From positions 1,550,001 through 1,614,000 of the forward strand of contig NZ_CP152376.1 of assembly GCF_038784515.1 (NCBI RefSeq): a stretch of DNA of 64,000 nt, read 5' to 3'. This stretch comes from Rhodoferax sp. GW822-FHT02A01 (lineage in GTDB: Bacteria; Pseudomonadota; Gammaproteobacteria; Burkholderiales; Burkholderiaceae_C). The notes beneath the pieces were generated by a model. It ran no database searches, had not been told where the DNA came from, and saw only the letters and a list, made by a program, of their open reading frames with translations. The translations under genes were made by a program, and so were the position numbers. Of this stretch, positions 26,094-34,847 are shown piece by piece (the first letter of the stretch is position 1; every line of letters starts with the position of its first letter).

Positions 26094-27221
26094 ATGGCAG
26101 AAATACGCATACACAACCTGCACAAGGCCTTCGCCGATTTCACCGCGGTGAAGGACTCCTCCTTTGTCGTCAACGATGGCGAGTTCTTCTGCCTGCTGGG
26201 GCCCTCGGGCTGCGGCAAGACCACCACACTGCGCATGATTGCCGGGCTGGAGCTGCCGACCTCCGGCTCCATCTTTCTGGGTAACGAGGACGTTACCTTC
26301 AAGCGCGCATCGGCCCGCGACATCGCCTTTGTGTTCCAGATGTTTGCGCTCTACCCGCACATGACGGTGCGCCAGAACATCGCCTTTCCGCTGGTCTCGC
26401 AAGGCGTGCCGCGTGCCGAGATCGAGCAGCGCGTGGCCCAGGCCGCCAGCACCTTGCACATCACCCACTTGCTCAAGCGCTCGGTCTCGGGTCTGACCAG
26501 TGGCGACCGCCAGCGCGTGGCGCTGGGCCGTGCCATCGTGCGCCAACCCCTGGCCTTCATGATGGATGAACCCTTGGGCGCGTTGGATGCCGAGTTCCGC
26601 GAGCTGATGTGCCAGGAGCTGCGTGCCCTGCATGACCGGCTGGGCGCCACCACCGTCTACGTCACCCACGACCAGCGCGAGGCCATGTCCATGGCCGACA
26701 AGATCGCCATCATGAACCAGGGCGTGATCGAGCAGCTGGGTGCGCCGCAGGAAATCTATGAACGTCCGGCCAGCGTGTTCGTGGCCGACTTCATGGGCTC
26801 ACCGGCCATGAACTTCTTGCCCGTCAACGCCGCCCTGGCGCGCGGTGCCACCACCCTGCCCTTGGGAGACATTGCCTTGAACATACCCGCCGTTGCCGAC
26901 GATGTCAGCCAGCGCCCGCTGCTCTACGGTGTGCGGCCCGAGCACATCCGCCTGTCTGCCGACGCACCATTGCGTGCCGAAGTGGTGGGTGTGGAGTACC
27001 TGGGCAATTGCCAGATCGTCACGTTGAATACGGCGGCAGGTGGCACGTTGCGCGCCAAGGTGGGTGTGCAGACCCGTGCCGTGCGGGGGGACCAGGTGGG
27101 CCTGGAGCTCGATGGCAGCGAGATGACGCTGTTTGACCAGGCTAGCGGACGCGCCATCCGCACCGCACGTGATGACATTGCGCTGAGCACGGTTGGAACC
27201 CGAAAGGTGGCCCATGGCTGA
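26094..27221 (+). CDS. ABC transporter ATP-binding protein with a degenerate signature motif
   Basis: A 375-residue MalK/UgpC-type ATPase with a C-terminal TOBE regulatory domain (from about residue 235). Walker A GPSGCGKTT, Q-loop VFQMFALYPHMTV, Walker B FMMDEPLGALD and H-loop VTHD are intact. The signature that is normally LSGGQ reads LTSGD (in LTSGDRQRVALGRA). A second, canonical ATPase gene overlaps its end by 8 bp. The pair probably forms an asymmetric heterodimer with one weakened site, as in GlpS/GlpT-type systems. Confidence 0.93.
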   Translation: MAEIRIHNLHKAFADFTAVKDSSFVVNDGEFFCLLGPSGCGKTTTLRMIAGLELPTSGSIFLGNEDVTFKRASARDIAFVFQMFALYPHMTVRQNIAFPLVSQGVPRAEIEQRVAQAASTLHITHLLKRSVSGLTSGDRQRVALGRAIVRQPLAFMMDEPLGALDAEFRELMCQELRALHDRLGATTVYVTHDQREAMSMADKIAIMNQGVIEQLGAPQEIYERPASVFVADFMGSPAMNFLPVNAALARGATTLPLGDIALNIPAVADDVSQRPLLYGVRPEHIRLSADAPLRAEVVGVEYLGNCQIVTLNTAAGGTLRAKVGVQTRAVRGDQVGLELDGSEMTLFDQASGRAIRTARDDIALSTVGTRKVAHG

Positions 27222-28245
27222 TCTCAGACTACAGGGCGTGAGCAAGCACTTCGGTGCCCATGCCGCGGTCAGCGATTTGAACCTCGACGTTGCCAGCGGC
27301 GAGTTCGTGGTGTTGCTCGGGCCCAGCGGTGCCGGCAAGACCACCACGTTGCGGCTGGTGGCTGGCCTGGAGCGACCGGACAGTGGTTCGGTGTGGATTG
27401 ACGGGCGCGACGTGACGCACACCGCACCGGCCCTGCGCGATGTGACCTTTGTGTTCCAGCAGTACTCGCTGTATCCGCACCTCACCGTGTACGACAACCT
27501 AGCGTTCCCGTTGCGCTCACCCCTGCGCAAGACCAATGAGGCTGACGTCAAGGCCAAGGTACTGGAAGTGGCGCGCATGCTGCGCATGGAAGACAAGCTG
27601 CAGAACCCGGCCACCAAGCTCTCGGGCGGGCAGATGCAGCGCGTGGCCATAGGCCGCGCCCTGGTGCGCAGCCCCTCGGTGTATCTGATGGACGAGCCCC
27701 TGTCGTCGCTGGATGCCAAGCTGCGCAACGACCTGCGCCTGGAGCTCAAGCGCATCCAGCAGGACACTGGCGCCACCTTGCTCTATGTGACGCATGACCA
27801 AGTGGAGGCGCTAACGCTGGCCAACCGCATCGGTGTGCTGGACCATGGCCGCCTGGTACAGCTGGGCACGCCGCAGCAGGTCTACCAGGACCCGGACACG
27901 GTGGCCGTTGCCAGCCGTCTGGGCTCGCCGCGCATCAACCTGATCGCACGCTCCGGCCTGCCGCAGCTTGTGATGCCCGCCAGCGTGCAGACCGTGGGTG
28001 TTCGCGCGGAACACATGCACATCCATCCGGTCGGCTCCGCCGTGTCCGCGGGCGTGCCGGCACAGGTGATACGGCTGGAGCGCTTAAGTGACCAGCATCT
28101 GGTGCATCTGCGCCTGCTGGACAGCGCGCAGGAGTTGATCGCCTCCATCGGCCCCGGCCAGATTGCAGAGACCGGACAGGATGTGCTGATTGAGATGACC
28201 CAATGCCTTTGGTTTGATGCAGCAGACCAACGGGTTCGACCATGA
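27214..28245 (+). CDS. ABC transporter ATP-binding protein (canonical partner)
   Basis: A 343-residue MalK/UgpC-type ATPase: Walker A GPSGAGKTT, VFQQYSLYPHLTV Q-loop, intact LSGGQMQR signature, LMDEPLSSLD Walker B, VTHD H-loop, and a C-terminal TOBE domain. Its ATG at 27214 overlaps the end of the previous ATPase gene, indicating translational coupling and equal production of both subunits. Since the partner has a degenerate signature, this protein supplies the intact LSGGQ in the dimer. Confidence 0.93.
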   Translation: MADLRLQGVSKHFGAHAAVSDLNLDVASGEFVVLLGPSGAGKTTTLRLVAGLERPDSGSVWIDGRDVTHTAPALRDVTFVFQQYSLYPHLTVYDNLAFPLRSPLRKTNEADVKAKVLEVARMLRMEDKLQNPATKLSGGQMQRVAIGRALVRSPSVYLMDEPLSSLDAKLRNDLRLELKRIQQDTGATLLYVTHDQVEALTLANRIGVLDHGRLVQLGTPQQVYQDPDTVAVASRLGSPRINLIARSGLPQLVMPASVQTVGVRAEHMHIHPVGSAVSAGVPAQVIRLERLSDQHLVHLRLLDSAQELIASIGPGQIAETGQDVLIEMTQCLWFDAADQRVRP

Positions 28246-28268
28246 CTCTTAGGAACAGGTAAACCACC

Positions 28269-28865
28269 ATGCCATTGAAGCCACTGATTCACAACGCGAC
28301 CCAAACGCTGGTCGACCATCTGGACGAGTTGACCGCGCTGGACCAGGCCATCGGTGATGGCGACCACGGCCTCAACATGAAGCGCGGCGCGCAGGCCATC
28401 CAGGCCAAGTTGCCGGAGCTTTCCGGCCTGCCGCTCAACGAGGCCCTCAAGGCCATGGGCAAGATTTGCGTGGCCATGATTGGCGGCTCATCCGGGCCGG
28501 TGTTCGGCACCCTGCTCATCACGCTGGGCAAGGAGCTGCCGTCGCAAGCCACCGCTGCAGACCTGGCCGTGGCGCTGCGCCAGGGCATAGAAGCGCTCAC
28601 CCGCCTGGGCAAGGCCGAGGTCGGTCAGAAGACCCTGCTGGACGTGCTGGACCCGGTGCAAAAAGTGCTGGCCCAGGGCGGCCCCGATCTGCTGGCGCGC
28701 GTGCGCCAATGTGCCTTCGACAGCGCACTGGCCACCGCCGACATGGATGCCACGCGGGGCCGATCCTCCTTTCTGGGCGACCGCGCCAAGGGCCATGTGG
28801 ACCCGGGCTCGCGCTCCATGGCCTTGATCATCGGCGCGCTTTGTGACACGCTGGCGCAGGCCTGA
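28269..28865 (+). CDS. dhaL: Dihydroxyacetone kinase family ADP-binding subunit DhaL
   Basis: A 198-residue all-helical barrel that holds the nucleotide. The Mg-binding acidic motif is seen at residues 25-34 (DQAIGDGDHG; Asp25, Asp30 and Asp32 are the expected ligands), with GGSSGPVFGTLL and a C-terminal RGRSSFLGDRAKGHVDPG segment typical of DhaL. No DhaM phosphotransferase gene follows, so the kinase probably uses ATP directly. It starts 23 bp after the second ATPase gene. Substrate may be dihydroxyacetone or another short ketose such as erythrulose. Confidence 0.9.
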   Translation: MPLKPLIHNATQTLVDHLDELTALDQAIGDGDHGLNMKRGAQAIQAKLPELSGLPLNEALKAMGKICVAMIGGSSGPVFGTLLITLGKELPSQATAADLAVALRQGIEALTRLGKAEVGQKTLLDVLDPVQKVLAQGGPDLLARVRQCAFDSALATADMDATRGRSSFLGDRAKGHVDPGSRSMALIIGALCDTLAQA

Positions 28866-28899
28866 TTCCCCCCATTTCAACTACCTCTTTGGACCGGCT

Positions 28900-29889
28900 A
28901 TGAAAAACTTGATGAACAACGTGGAAACCGTGTTGCAGGAATCGCTGGACGGCTTTGCCGCGGCGCACAGCAACATCGTGACCCTGGGTGCGGAGCGCGA
29001 GTTCGTGCGGCGCAAGACCTGCAAGCCCGGCAAGGTGGCGCTGATCTCCGGAGGCGGTGCGGGGCATGAACCCTTGCACGCAGGCTTTGTGGGCCACGGC
29101 ATGCTGGACGCGGCCTGCCCGGGCCAGATCTTCACCTCGCCCACGCCCAACCAGATGCTCAACGCGGCACAGGCGGTGGACGGTGGCGTCGGTGTGCTGT
29201 TCATCGTCAAGAACTACTCCGGCGACATGATGAATTTCCAGATGGCATCCGACATGCTGGACCAGGAGAACGCAATCGTCATCGTCAACGACGACGTGGC
29301 CGTGGAAGACTCCACCTACACCACGGGTAGGCGCGGTGTGGCCGGCACACTCATCATCGAAAAAATCCTGGGTGCCGCAGCGGAGCGTGGTGACAGCCTG
29401 GAGCAACTGCAGGCCCTGGGCAATGCCGTCAACAAGGCCACCGCCTCCATGGGCGTCGCATTGACATCCTGCACCGTGCCCGCCGCAGGCAAGCCCACCT
29501 TCCAGATCGGCATGCACGAGATGGAAGTGGGCGTGGGCATCCACGGTGAGCCCGGTCGGCGCCGTGTGCCGCTGGCCAGTGCCGATGACATTGCGGAAGA
29601 GCTCACCAGCGCGGTGCTCAAGGACCTGGCCCTCACGGCAGGCCAGGAAGTCATCCTCCTGGTCAATGGCTTTGGCGGCACGCCCATGCTGGAGTTGTAC
29701 CTCATGGTCAACGCCGCACGTGGTGTGCTGGAGCGCCATGGTGTGAAGGTGGTGCGTTATCTCACCGGTTCCTATGTGACCTCGCTGGAAATGGCGGGCT
29801 GTTCCATCACCGTGACAGCGGCCAATTCGGAGTTTCTGGAACTTTGGGATGCACCGGTGCACACGGCGGCGCTGCGCTGGGGGATGTAG
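28900..29889 (+). CDS. dhaK: Dihydroxyacetone kinase family substrate-binding subunit DhaK
   Basis: A 329-residue DhaK-type subunit that binds the ketose covalently through a histidine and presents it to the DhaL nucleotide site. The GGGAGHEP motif is at residues 51-58 and the conserved GIHGEPG motif at 213-219, with His215 the likely hemiaminal-forming residue. The ATG at 28900 is selected over an upstream in-frame start near the dhaL stop. It is the last gene of the transporter operon and converges on the SDR gene 22 bp away. Confidence 0.9.
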   Translation: MKNLMNNVETVLQESLDGFAAAHSNIVTLGAEREFVRRKTCKPGKVALISGGGAGHEPLHAGFVGHGMLDAACPGQIFTSPTPNQMLNAAQAVDGGVGVLFIVKNYSGDMMNFQMASDMLDQENAIVIVNDDVAVEDSTYTTGRRGVAGTLIIEKILGAAAERGDSLEQLQALGNAVNKATASMGVALTSCTVPAAGKPTFQIGMHEMEVGVGIHGEPGRRRVPLASADDIAEELTSAVLKDLALTAGQEVILLVNGFGGTPMLELYLMVNAARGVLERHGVKVVRYLTGSYVTSLEMAGCSITVTAANSEFLELWDAPVHTAALRWGM

Positions 29890-29911
29890 AGGCGTTGACC
29901 TGTGCGGACTC

Positions 29912-30616
29912 TCAGCTCAGGCCGCTCACGGGCAGTGCTGCACCGTGCACGGCGCGGGCCGCGTCCGATGCCAGAAAGGCGATAACCTGCGCCAGGTCTT
30001 GCGGGGAAACCCAGCGCGCTGGATCGGCATTCGGCATGGAGGCCCGGTTCTCCGGGGTGTCGATGATAGAAGGCAGCACGCAGTTGACGCGGATGTTTTG
30101 CTCCCGCAATTCAGCGGCCATCGATTCGGTCAGGCGGATGACCGCACTTTTGGTGGCGCAGTAGGCTCCCATCTGCGCGGCCCCGCTCAGTGCCGACCGG
30201 GCCCCGACATTGACGATGCAGCCACTGCCTGCAGTTTGCATTTTGGGCACGACTGCACGAACCATGTTCAAGAGGGTACGGACATTGATGTCCATGAGGA
30301 AGTCCCAGTCGCCAGTGGAAGTGGTGTGCACGGCATTGCCCATGCGGAATCCGCCTGCCAGGTTGCACAGCACGTCAATGCGCCCGAATTGCTTTTCGAC
30401 GGCCAGAACCGCCGCATCCACCTGTGCGGAATCCAGCAGATTGACAGCTTCCAGCACGCGCCTATCGGTTGCCTGCCCGTAGCGTTGCGTCAATGCATCG
30501 CGCTTCAAGTCCAGCAACACCAGGTTGGCACCGGAAGCGAAAAACAAGTCGGCCACGGCGCCGCCAAGATTGCCCGCTGCGCCGGTGATCACTACCGTTT
30601 TGTTTGAAAAGTCCAT
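29912..30616 (-). CDS. Short-chain dehydrogenase resembling dihydropteridine reductase
   Basis: A 234-residue SDR: cofactor motif TGAAGNLGG at residues 11-19, NLAGG, and the catalytic Tyr152-x3-Lys156 (YCATK). Residues 185-202 read IDTPENRASMPNADPARW, strikingly like the C-terminal segment of animal dihydropteridine reductase (LDTPMNRKSMPEADFSSW, from memory). The start is 1 bp after the phhA stop, with a GAGGAG site inside phhA. It very likely regenerates the tetrahydropterin used by PhhA. The ATG at 30616 is chosen by this ribosome site. Confidence 0.85.
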   Translation of the reverse strand: MDFSNKTVVITGAAGNLGGAVADLFFASGANLVLLDLKRDALTQRYGQATDRRVLEAVNLLDSAQVDAAVLAVEKQFGRIDVLCNLAGGFRMGNAVHTTSTGDWDFLMDINVRTLLNMVRAVVPKMQTAGSGCIVNVGARSALSGAAQMGAYCATKSAVIRLTESMAAELREQNIRVNCVLPSIIDTPENRASMPNADPARWVSPQDLAQVIAFLASDAARAVHGAALPVSGLS

Positions 30617-30617
30617 G

Positions 30618-31514
30618 TCACTTCGCTCCTCGTCGTGCATCATGGTAACGGCCGGTACCGTGCGTTAGCACCACGTCTTGTGGCAACACCTGCTCCGGGG
30701 CGAATTCCTGCTGGTTTTTCACCTGCTCGTACAAGGGGCCAAAGTCAATGGTGGCCAATTCCAGCAGCTCGTCGAAGCTGTTGATCACGAAATAGGTTTC
30801 CTGGAAATCGTCAATGCGATAGTGGGTGCGCATGACGCGTGGCAGATCAAAGCGCAATCGGTTGGGCGACGTATCTTCGAGCGCAAAGATGCTTTCCGAT
30901 GGAGATGAGGCGATGCCTGCCCCATAGATGCGCAAACCGTCCTTTTGCTGCACCAGACCAAACTCGACGGTGTACCAATACACCCGTGCCAGCTTGTCGA
31001 GTGCGCCCAGTTTCCGGGCGCGCAGTCCACCGACGCCATAGGCCTGGATGTAGTCGGCAATGGCAGGATTCATCAGCATGGGAACATGACCGAACACGTC
31101 GTGAAATACATCGGGCTCTTCCAGGTAGTCCAGCTCATGCGGCTTGCGGATGAAGTGACCGGCCGGGAACCGCCGGTTGGCCAGGTGTTCAAAAAATACC
31201 TCGTCGGGGACCAAGCCAGGCACCGCCACCACTTGCCACCCGGTGCGCCGCATCAGTACATCGTTCAAGCGCCTGAACTCGGGAATGGCGTCTGCCCCGA
31301 TCGGCAAATCACGCATGCCTTGCACGAACTCGTCGCAGGCGCGTCCCGGCAGAAGCCGGGTCTGGCGCTCGTACAAGGTTTTCCAGGTTGCGTGTTCCTC
31401 GGGGGTGTAGCGTTCCCAGCCCTGGTCGATGGTCCAGTCGGCTCGCTCGGGCGCAATGTCATTTCCTGCGGCCAGGCCGTGCTTTTGGGAAGAAGAGCTT
31501 GTAGATGGGTTCAT
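30618..31514 (-). CDS. phhA: Phenylalanine 4-monooxygenase
   Basis: A 298-residue bacterial phenylalanine hydroxylase that makes tyrosine with O2 and tetrahydropterin. The iron facial triad is visible: His138 and His143 (FHDVFGH) and Glu184 (YWYTVEFGL). It has only the catalytic domain plus a short N-terminal extension, as usual in bacteria. It lies 8 bp downstream of phhB and directly upstream of the pteridine-reductase-like SDR. Confidence 0.96.
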   Translation of the reverse strand: MNPSTSSSSQKHGLAAGNDIAPERADWTIDQGWERYTPEEHATWKTLYERQTRLLPGRACDEFVQGMRDLPIGADAIPEFRRLNDVLMRRTGWQVVAVPGLVPDEVFFEHLANRRFPAGHFIRKPHELDYLEEPDVFHDVFGHVPMLMNPAIADYIQAYGVGGLRARKLGALDKLARVYWYTVEFGLVQQKDGLRIYGAGIASSPSESIFALEDTSPNRLRFDLPRVMRTHYRIDDFQETYFVINSFDELLELATIDFGPLYEQVKNQQEFAPEQVLPQDVVLTHGTGRYHDARRGAK

Positions 31515-31522
31515 GGTGGTGA

Positions 31523-31825
31523 TTACCTCGAAAGACCTGCAAAGGCCGTGTCAATGCTGTGTGCCAGATCCAGGTCGCGCTGCGACAGCCCCTGCACGTC
31601 ATGGGTGGTGAGGGTGATTTCCACCCGGTTGTAGACATTGCGCCATTCGGGATGGTGGTTGCGTTTTTCAGCCAAGATGGCGATCTGGACCATGAAGCCA
31701 AATGCCTGGGCAAAGTCAGCAAAGACCAGTTCGCGCATCATCTGGCCGCCGCGCTCCGGGCTGAAATGCCAATGGGGCCAACTCTGCTGCAGGCTGCCAA
31801 AGGTGTCCGGGTTGATAGGTTCCAT
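31523..31825 (-). CDS. phhB: 4a-hydroxytetrahydrobiopterin dehydratase
   Basis: A 100-residue pterin-4a-carbinolamine dehydratase that dehydrates the hydroxylated cofactor released by PhhA. The family His-rich core is present ([20 protein letters not shown], then [12 protein letters not shown]). It stands between fahA and phhA in the operon. Confidence 0.95.
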   Translation of the reverse strand: MEPINPDTFGSLQQSWPHWHFSPERGGQMMRELVFADFAQAFGFMVQIAILAEKRNHHPEWRNVYNRVEITLTTHDVQGLSQRDLDLAHSIDTAFAGLSR

Positions 31826-31837
31826 GCGTGGCCTCCT

Positions 31838-33112
31838 TTACAGGTCCCGTGCGGCCAGCACAGTGCCCCGGCATTCGCCGAAACCGATGCGCCGGGCCTG
31901 GGGCGCCTCGCATGCAGCGCGCAGAATGACGGCATCACCGTCCTGCAAAAAAGTGCGCGTCTCGCCATTGGGCAGGGGCAGCGGACGCTTGCCGCCTTGT
32001 GTCAGCTCCAGCAGGGAGCCACCTTGTTCCGGAGCCGGGCCGGACAGGGTGCCGGTGCCCAGCAGGTCTCCTGCGCGCAAGTTGCAGCCATTGACCGTAT
32101 GGTGGGCCACCAGTTGCGCAAGTGTCCAGTAGGCATCGCGCATGTTCGACTGCGATAGTCGCACGCCGGTGCTGCCAGCTTCACGCATCGCCGGGGTTTG
32201 CAACCAGACTTCCAGCTGTATGTTCAGCGCCCCCTGCAAACGGTTGGCTTCGCTATCGAGGTAGGGCAGTGGTTGCGGGTCGGCGGCGTTCCGCACAAAT
32301 GCCGTACGGAATGGAGCCAGCGCCTCCAGGGTCACCAGCCAGGGGGAGACGGTAGTGGCGAAGCTCTTGGCCAGAAACGGACCCAAAGGCTGGTACTCCC
32401 AGGTCTGCACATCGCGTGCACTCCAGTCATTGAGCAGTGTGACGCCGAAGATCGCATTTTCGGCATCTGCCATCGAAACAGGAGTGCCCTGCGCGTTGCC
32501 CGTTCCAATCCAGGCTCCCAGCTCCAATTCATAGTCCAGCCTAGCGCTGGGGCCGAAATCGGGCACGGTAGCGCCAGGCTTGAGCGTCTGGCCGCGCGGG
32601 CGATGAAACTGCTGGCCGCTGGCACCGATGCTGGAGGCCCGTCCGTGGTAGCCGATGGGCAGCCATTTGTAGTTGGGTAGCAAGGGGTTGTCAGGGCGCA
32701 GGAGTTTGCCCACCGTGGTGGCATGGTGGATGCCGGTATAGAAGTCCGTATAGTCGCCTATCTCGCAGGGCAGGCCCAATTCCACCTCGGTCCGTCGCAG
32801 CAAGGCCTGGGTCCATACACCTTGCAGAGCCGATCCCTCACGCAGCCCTTCCCACAAGGCAAGACGCAAGGCACGGCGCCGTGGCACGGGCTCGGCCATC
32901 AGGCGATGCATGTCGTTGTGGTCTACAAGCCCGGTTGCGTGCAGATCCAGAACCCGGTCGCCGATGGCCACGCCGATTCGCCACGGCTCCGTCAAGTCGT
33001 GGCGAAAACGACCGAAGGGCAGGTTCTGGACGGGGAAGTCGGTGTCTGGCGCATTGGCCGATTCGACCCAGCTCCGCGTCCCAGGTGCGTGCGTGGCATC
33101 CAATGCACTCAT
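31838..33112 (-). CDS. fahA: Fumarylacetoacetase
   Basis: A 424-residue FAH-family hydrolase cleaving fumarylacetoacetate to fumarate and acetoacetate, the last step of tyrosine breakdown. Visible are the DYTDFYTGIHHAT segment with acidic metal ligands, the RLDYELELGAWIGTGN metal-site motif, LLNDWSARDVQTWEY, and GTGTLSGP near the C terminus. Its start overlaps the VOC-gene stop by 4 bp. Length agrees with eukaryote-like FAHs (about 420). Confidence 0.96.
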   Translation of the reverse strand: MSALDATHAPGTRSWVESANAPDTDFPVQNLPFGRFRHDLTEPWRIGVAIGDRVLDLHATGLVDHNDMHRLMAEPVPRRRALRLALWEGLREGSALQGVWTQALLRRTEVELGLPCEIGDYTDFYTGIHHATTVGKLLRPDNPLLPNYKWLPIGYHGRASSIGASGQQFHRPRGQTLKPGATVPDFGPSARLDYELELGAWIGTGNAQGTPVSMADAENAIFGVTLLNDWSARDVQTWEYQPLGPFLAKSFATTVSPWLVTLEALAPFRTAFVRNAADPQPLPYLDSEANRLQGALNIQLEVWLQTPAMREAGSTGVRLSQSNMRDAYWTLAQLVAHHTVNGCNLRAGDLLGTGTLSGPAPEQGGSLLELTQGGKRPLPLPNGETRTFLQDGDAVILRAACEAPQARRIGFGECRGTVLAARDL

Positions 33113-33654
33113 GCTGGGGCTCCGAACTCATTGGCATGCAAAAAGGCGGCGTGCCTGGGCGCGCGCTTGGTCACGCTCCATTCTTCCAGCATGGCCCACT
33201 TCACCTGATCCATCTGTGCCAGCTTGGCCTGTTCGTCGGGGTCGGGGCAGGACAACTCCAGGCGGTGGCCATTGGGATCAAAGAAGTAGATGCTGTGAAA
33301 AATGCCGTGGTCCGTCACACCCAGTACATCGACGCCCTGTTCCTCCAGGTGCGCCTTGAACTGCAGCAGCTCTTCGCGGTCCTTCACCTTGAAGGCAATG
33401 TGCTGCACCCAGGCCGGCGTATTGGGGTCACGGCCCATAGGCGGCTGGGTGGGCAGTTCAAAGAATGCCAGCACATTGCCCTGCCCTGCATCCAGAAAGA
33501 CATGCATGTAGGGGTCGGGCGCCTTGGTGCTGGGCACAAGGTCTTCGGCGATGGCAAGCACAAAGTCCATGTGCAGCATCTTCTGGTACCAGAGGACCGT
33601 CTCCTTGGCGTCTTTGCAGCGGTAGGCGACGTGGTGGATGCGTTCTATTTTCAT
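33109..33654 (-). CDS. VOC-superfamily protein between hpd and fahA
   Basis: A 181-residue protein with two beta-alpha-beta3 modules of the vicinal-oxygen-chelate fold and a short tail. Candidate metal ligands are His8 (IHHVAY), Glu66 (AFFELP), His85 (VQHIAF) and Glu133 (HRLELS). Both ends overlap its neighbours by about 4 bp, so it is translationally coupled to hpd and fahA. It occupies the operon position where homogentisate 1,2-dioxygenase would be expected. VOC proteins include extradiol dioxygenases, isomerases and glyoxalases; the reaction here is unknown. Confidence 0.85.
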   Translation of the reverse strand: MKIERIHHVAYRCKDAKETVLWYQKMLHMDFVLAIAEDLVPSTKAPDPYMHVFLDAGQGNVLAFFELPTQPPMGRDPNTPAWVQHIAFKVKDREELLQFKAHLEEQGVDVLGVTDHGIFHSIYFFDPNGHRLELSCPDPDEQAKLAQMDQVKWAMLEEWSVTKRAPRHAAFLHANEFGAPA

Positions 33655-34739
33655 GCGACCTCCAAAGCGCCGCGGCGCACCTGATCGCGTTCCAGCGATT
33701 CAAACAAGGCTTTGAAATTGCCTTCGCCAAAGCCTTCGTCTCCCTGGCGCTGGATGAATTCAAAGAACACCGGCCCGAGCTGGGGTTGCGAGAAGATCTG
33801 CAGCAACAGGCGCGGTTTGCCGCCTTCCGTCGAGCCGTCCAGCAAAATGCCGCGCGTCTGCAGTTGCGCCACCGGCTGACCGTGGCCAGGCAGGCGGCCA
33901 TCCAGCATTTCGTAGTACACGTCATTGGGCGCGGTCATCAGCGGCACACCGGCCATGGCGAGCTTGTCTACGGTGCTGACCAGGTCGTCGCAGATCAGGG
34001 CGATGTGCTGGATCCCTTCTCCGTTGAATTGCATCAGGTACTCTTCGATCTGACCACCGCCCTGGCGCGCTTCTTCGTTCAAGGGGATGCGAATTTTTCC
34101 GTCCGGGGCGGTCATGGCCTTGGAAGTCAGTCCGGTGTATTCGCCCTTGATGTCGAAATAGCGGAGCTCACGGAAATTGAACAGCCGCTCATAGAAGTCT
34201 GCCCAGAAGGCCATGCGGCCGCGGTAGACGTTATGCGTCAGGTGGTCAATCAACTTCAGGCCATGGCCTTGTGGATGGCGGTCCACGCCTTCGATGAATT
34301 CAAAGTCGATGTCGTAGATGGATTTGCCGTCCTCATAGCGATCTATCAGGTACAGGGGCGCACCGCCAATGCCCTTGATGGCGGGCAGGTTGAGCTCCAT
34401 CGGGCCGGGACGCAATTCCACCGGCTGGGCACCCAGCTCCAGGGCGCGGTTGTACGCATGGTGTGAATCCTTGACGCGGAACGCCATGCCGCAGGCGCTG
34501 GGTCCGTGTTCGGCAGCGAAGTAGCCGGCCACAGATTTGGGCTCGCGGTTGACAATGAAGTTGATATCGCCTTGCCGATACAGCACGACGTTCTTGGAGC
34601 GATGCCTGGCCACCAGCTGAAAACCCATGCGCTCAAAAACCGGCTCGATCACACCAGCCAGCGGGGAGGCGAACTCCACAAATTCAAAGCCCATCAGGCC
34701 CATGGGGTTCTCGAACAAATCAGTCGTTTTCGTGGTCAT
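33651..34739 (-). CDS. hpd: 4-hydroxyphenylpyruvate dioxygenase
   Basis: A 362-residue VOC-fold iron dioxygenase making homogentisate from 4-hydroxyphenylpyruvate. The three Fe ligands are in family motifs: His166 (LIDHLTHNV), His245 (GIQHIAL) and Glu327 (FFEFIQR). The ATG at 34739 has a GAGGAGC site and fits the family start. It is the first gene of the hpd-VOC-fahA-phhB-phhA-SDR operon, divergent from an Lrp/AsnC regulator. Confidence 0.96.
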   Translation of the reverse strand: MTTKTTDLFENPMGLMGFEFVEFASPLAGVIEPVFERMGFQLVARHRSKNVVLYRQGDINFIVNREPKSVAGYFAAEHGPSACGMAFRVKDSHHAYNRALELGAQPVELRPGPMELNLPAIKGIGGAPLYLIDRYEDGKSIYDIDFEFIEGVDRHPQGHGLKLIDHLTHNVYRGRMAFWADFYERLFNFRELRYFDIKGEYTGLTSKAMTAPDGKIRIPLNEEARQGGGQIEEYLMQFNGEGIQHIALICDDLVSTVDKLAMAGVPLMTAPNDVYYEMLDGRLPGHGQPVAQLQTRGILLDGSTEGGKPRLLLQIFSQPQLGPVFFEFIQRQGDEGFGEGNFKALFESLERDQVRRGALEVA

Positions 34740-34847
34740 GGCAAGCTCCTCGGGAGTAGTGTTAGATATAGGCAAATTGTGGCCAAAGCGGAATGCAAAC
34801 GGTATGCATGTTTTCTGTCAATTGCGACGTTTGTGCATAATTCGTGC
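34740..34847. promoter_or_regulatory. Divergent hpd/lrp promoter region with TGCAT repeats
   Basis: The 108-bp gap contains an ATGCA-N7-TGCAT inverted repeat (34793-34809) and further TGCAT copies at 34834 and 34845, the last overlapping the lrp start. A CATAAT -10-like box (34836-34841) ends only 6 bp before the lrp ATG, and no Shine-Dalgarno sequence is seen there. The repeats are candidate sites for the adjacent Lrp/AsnC protein. Confidence 0.5.
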
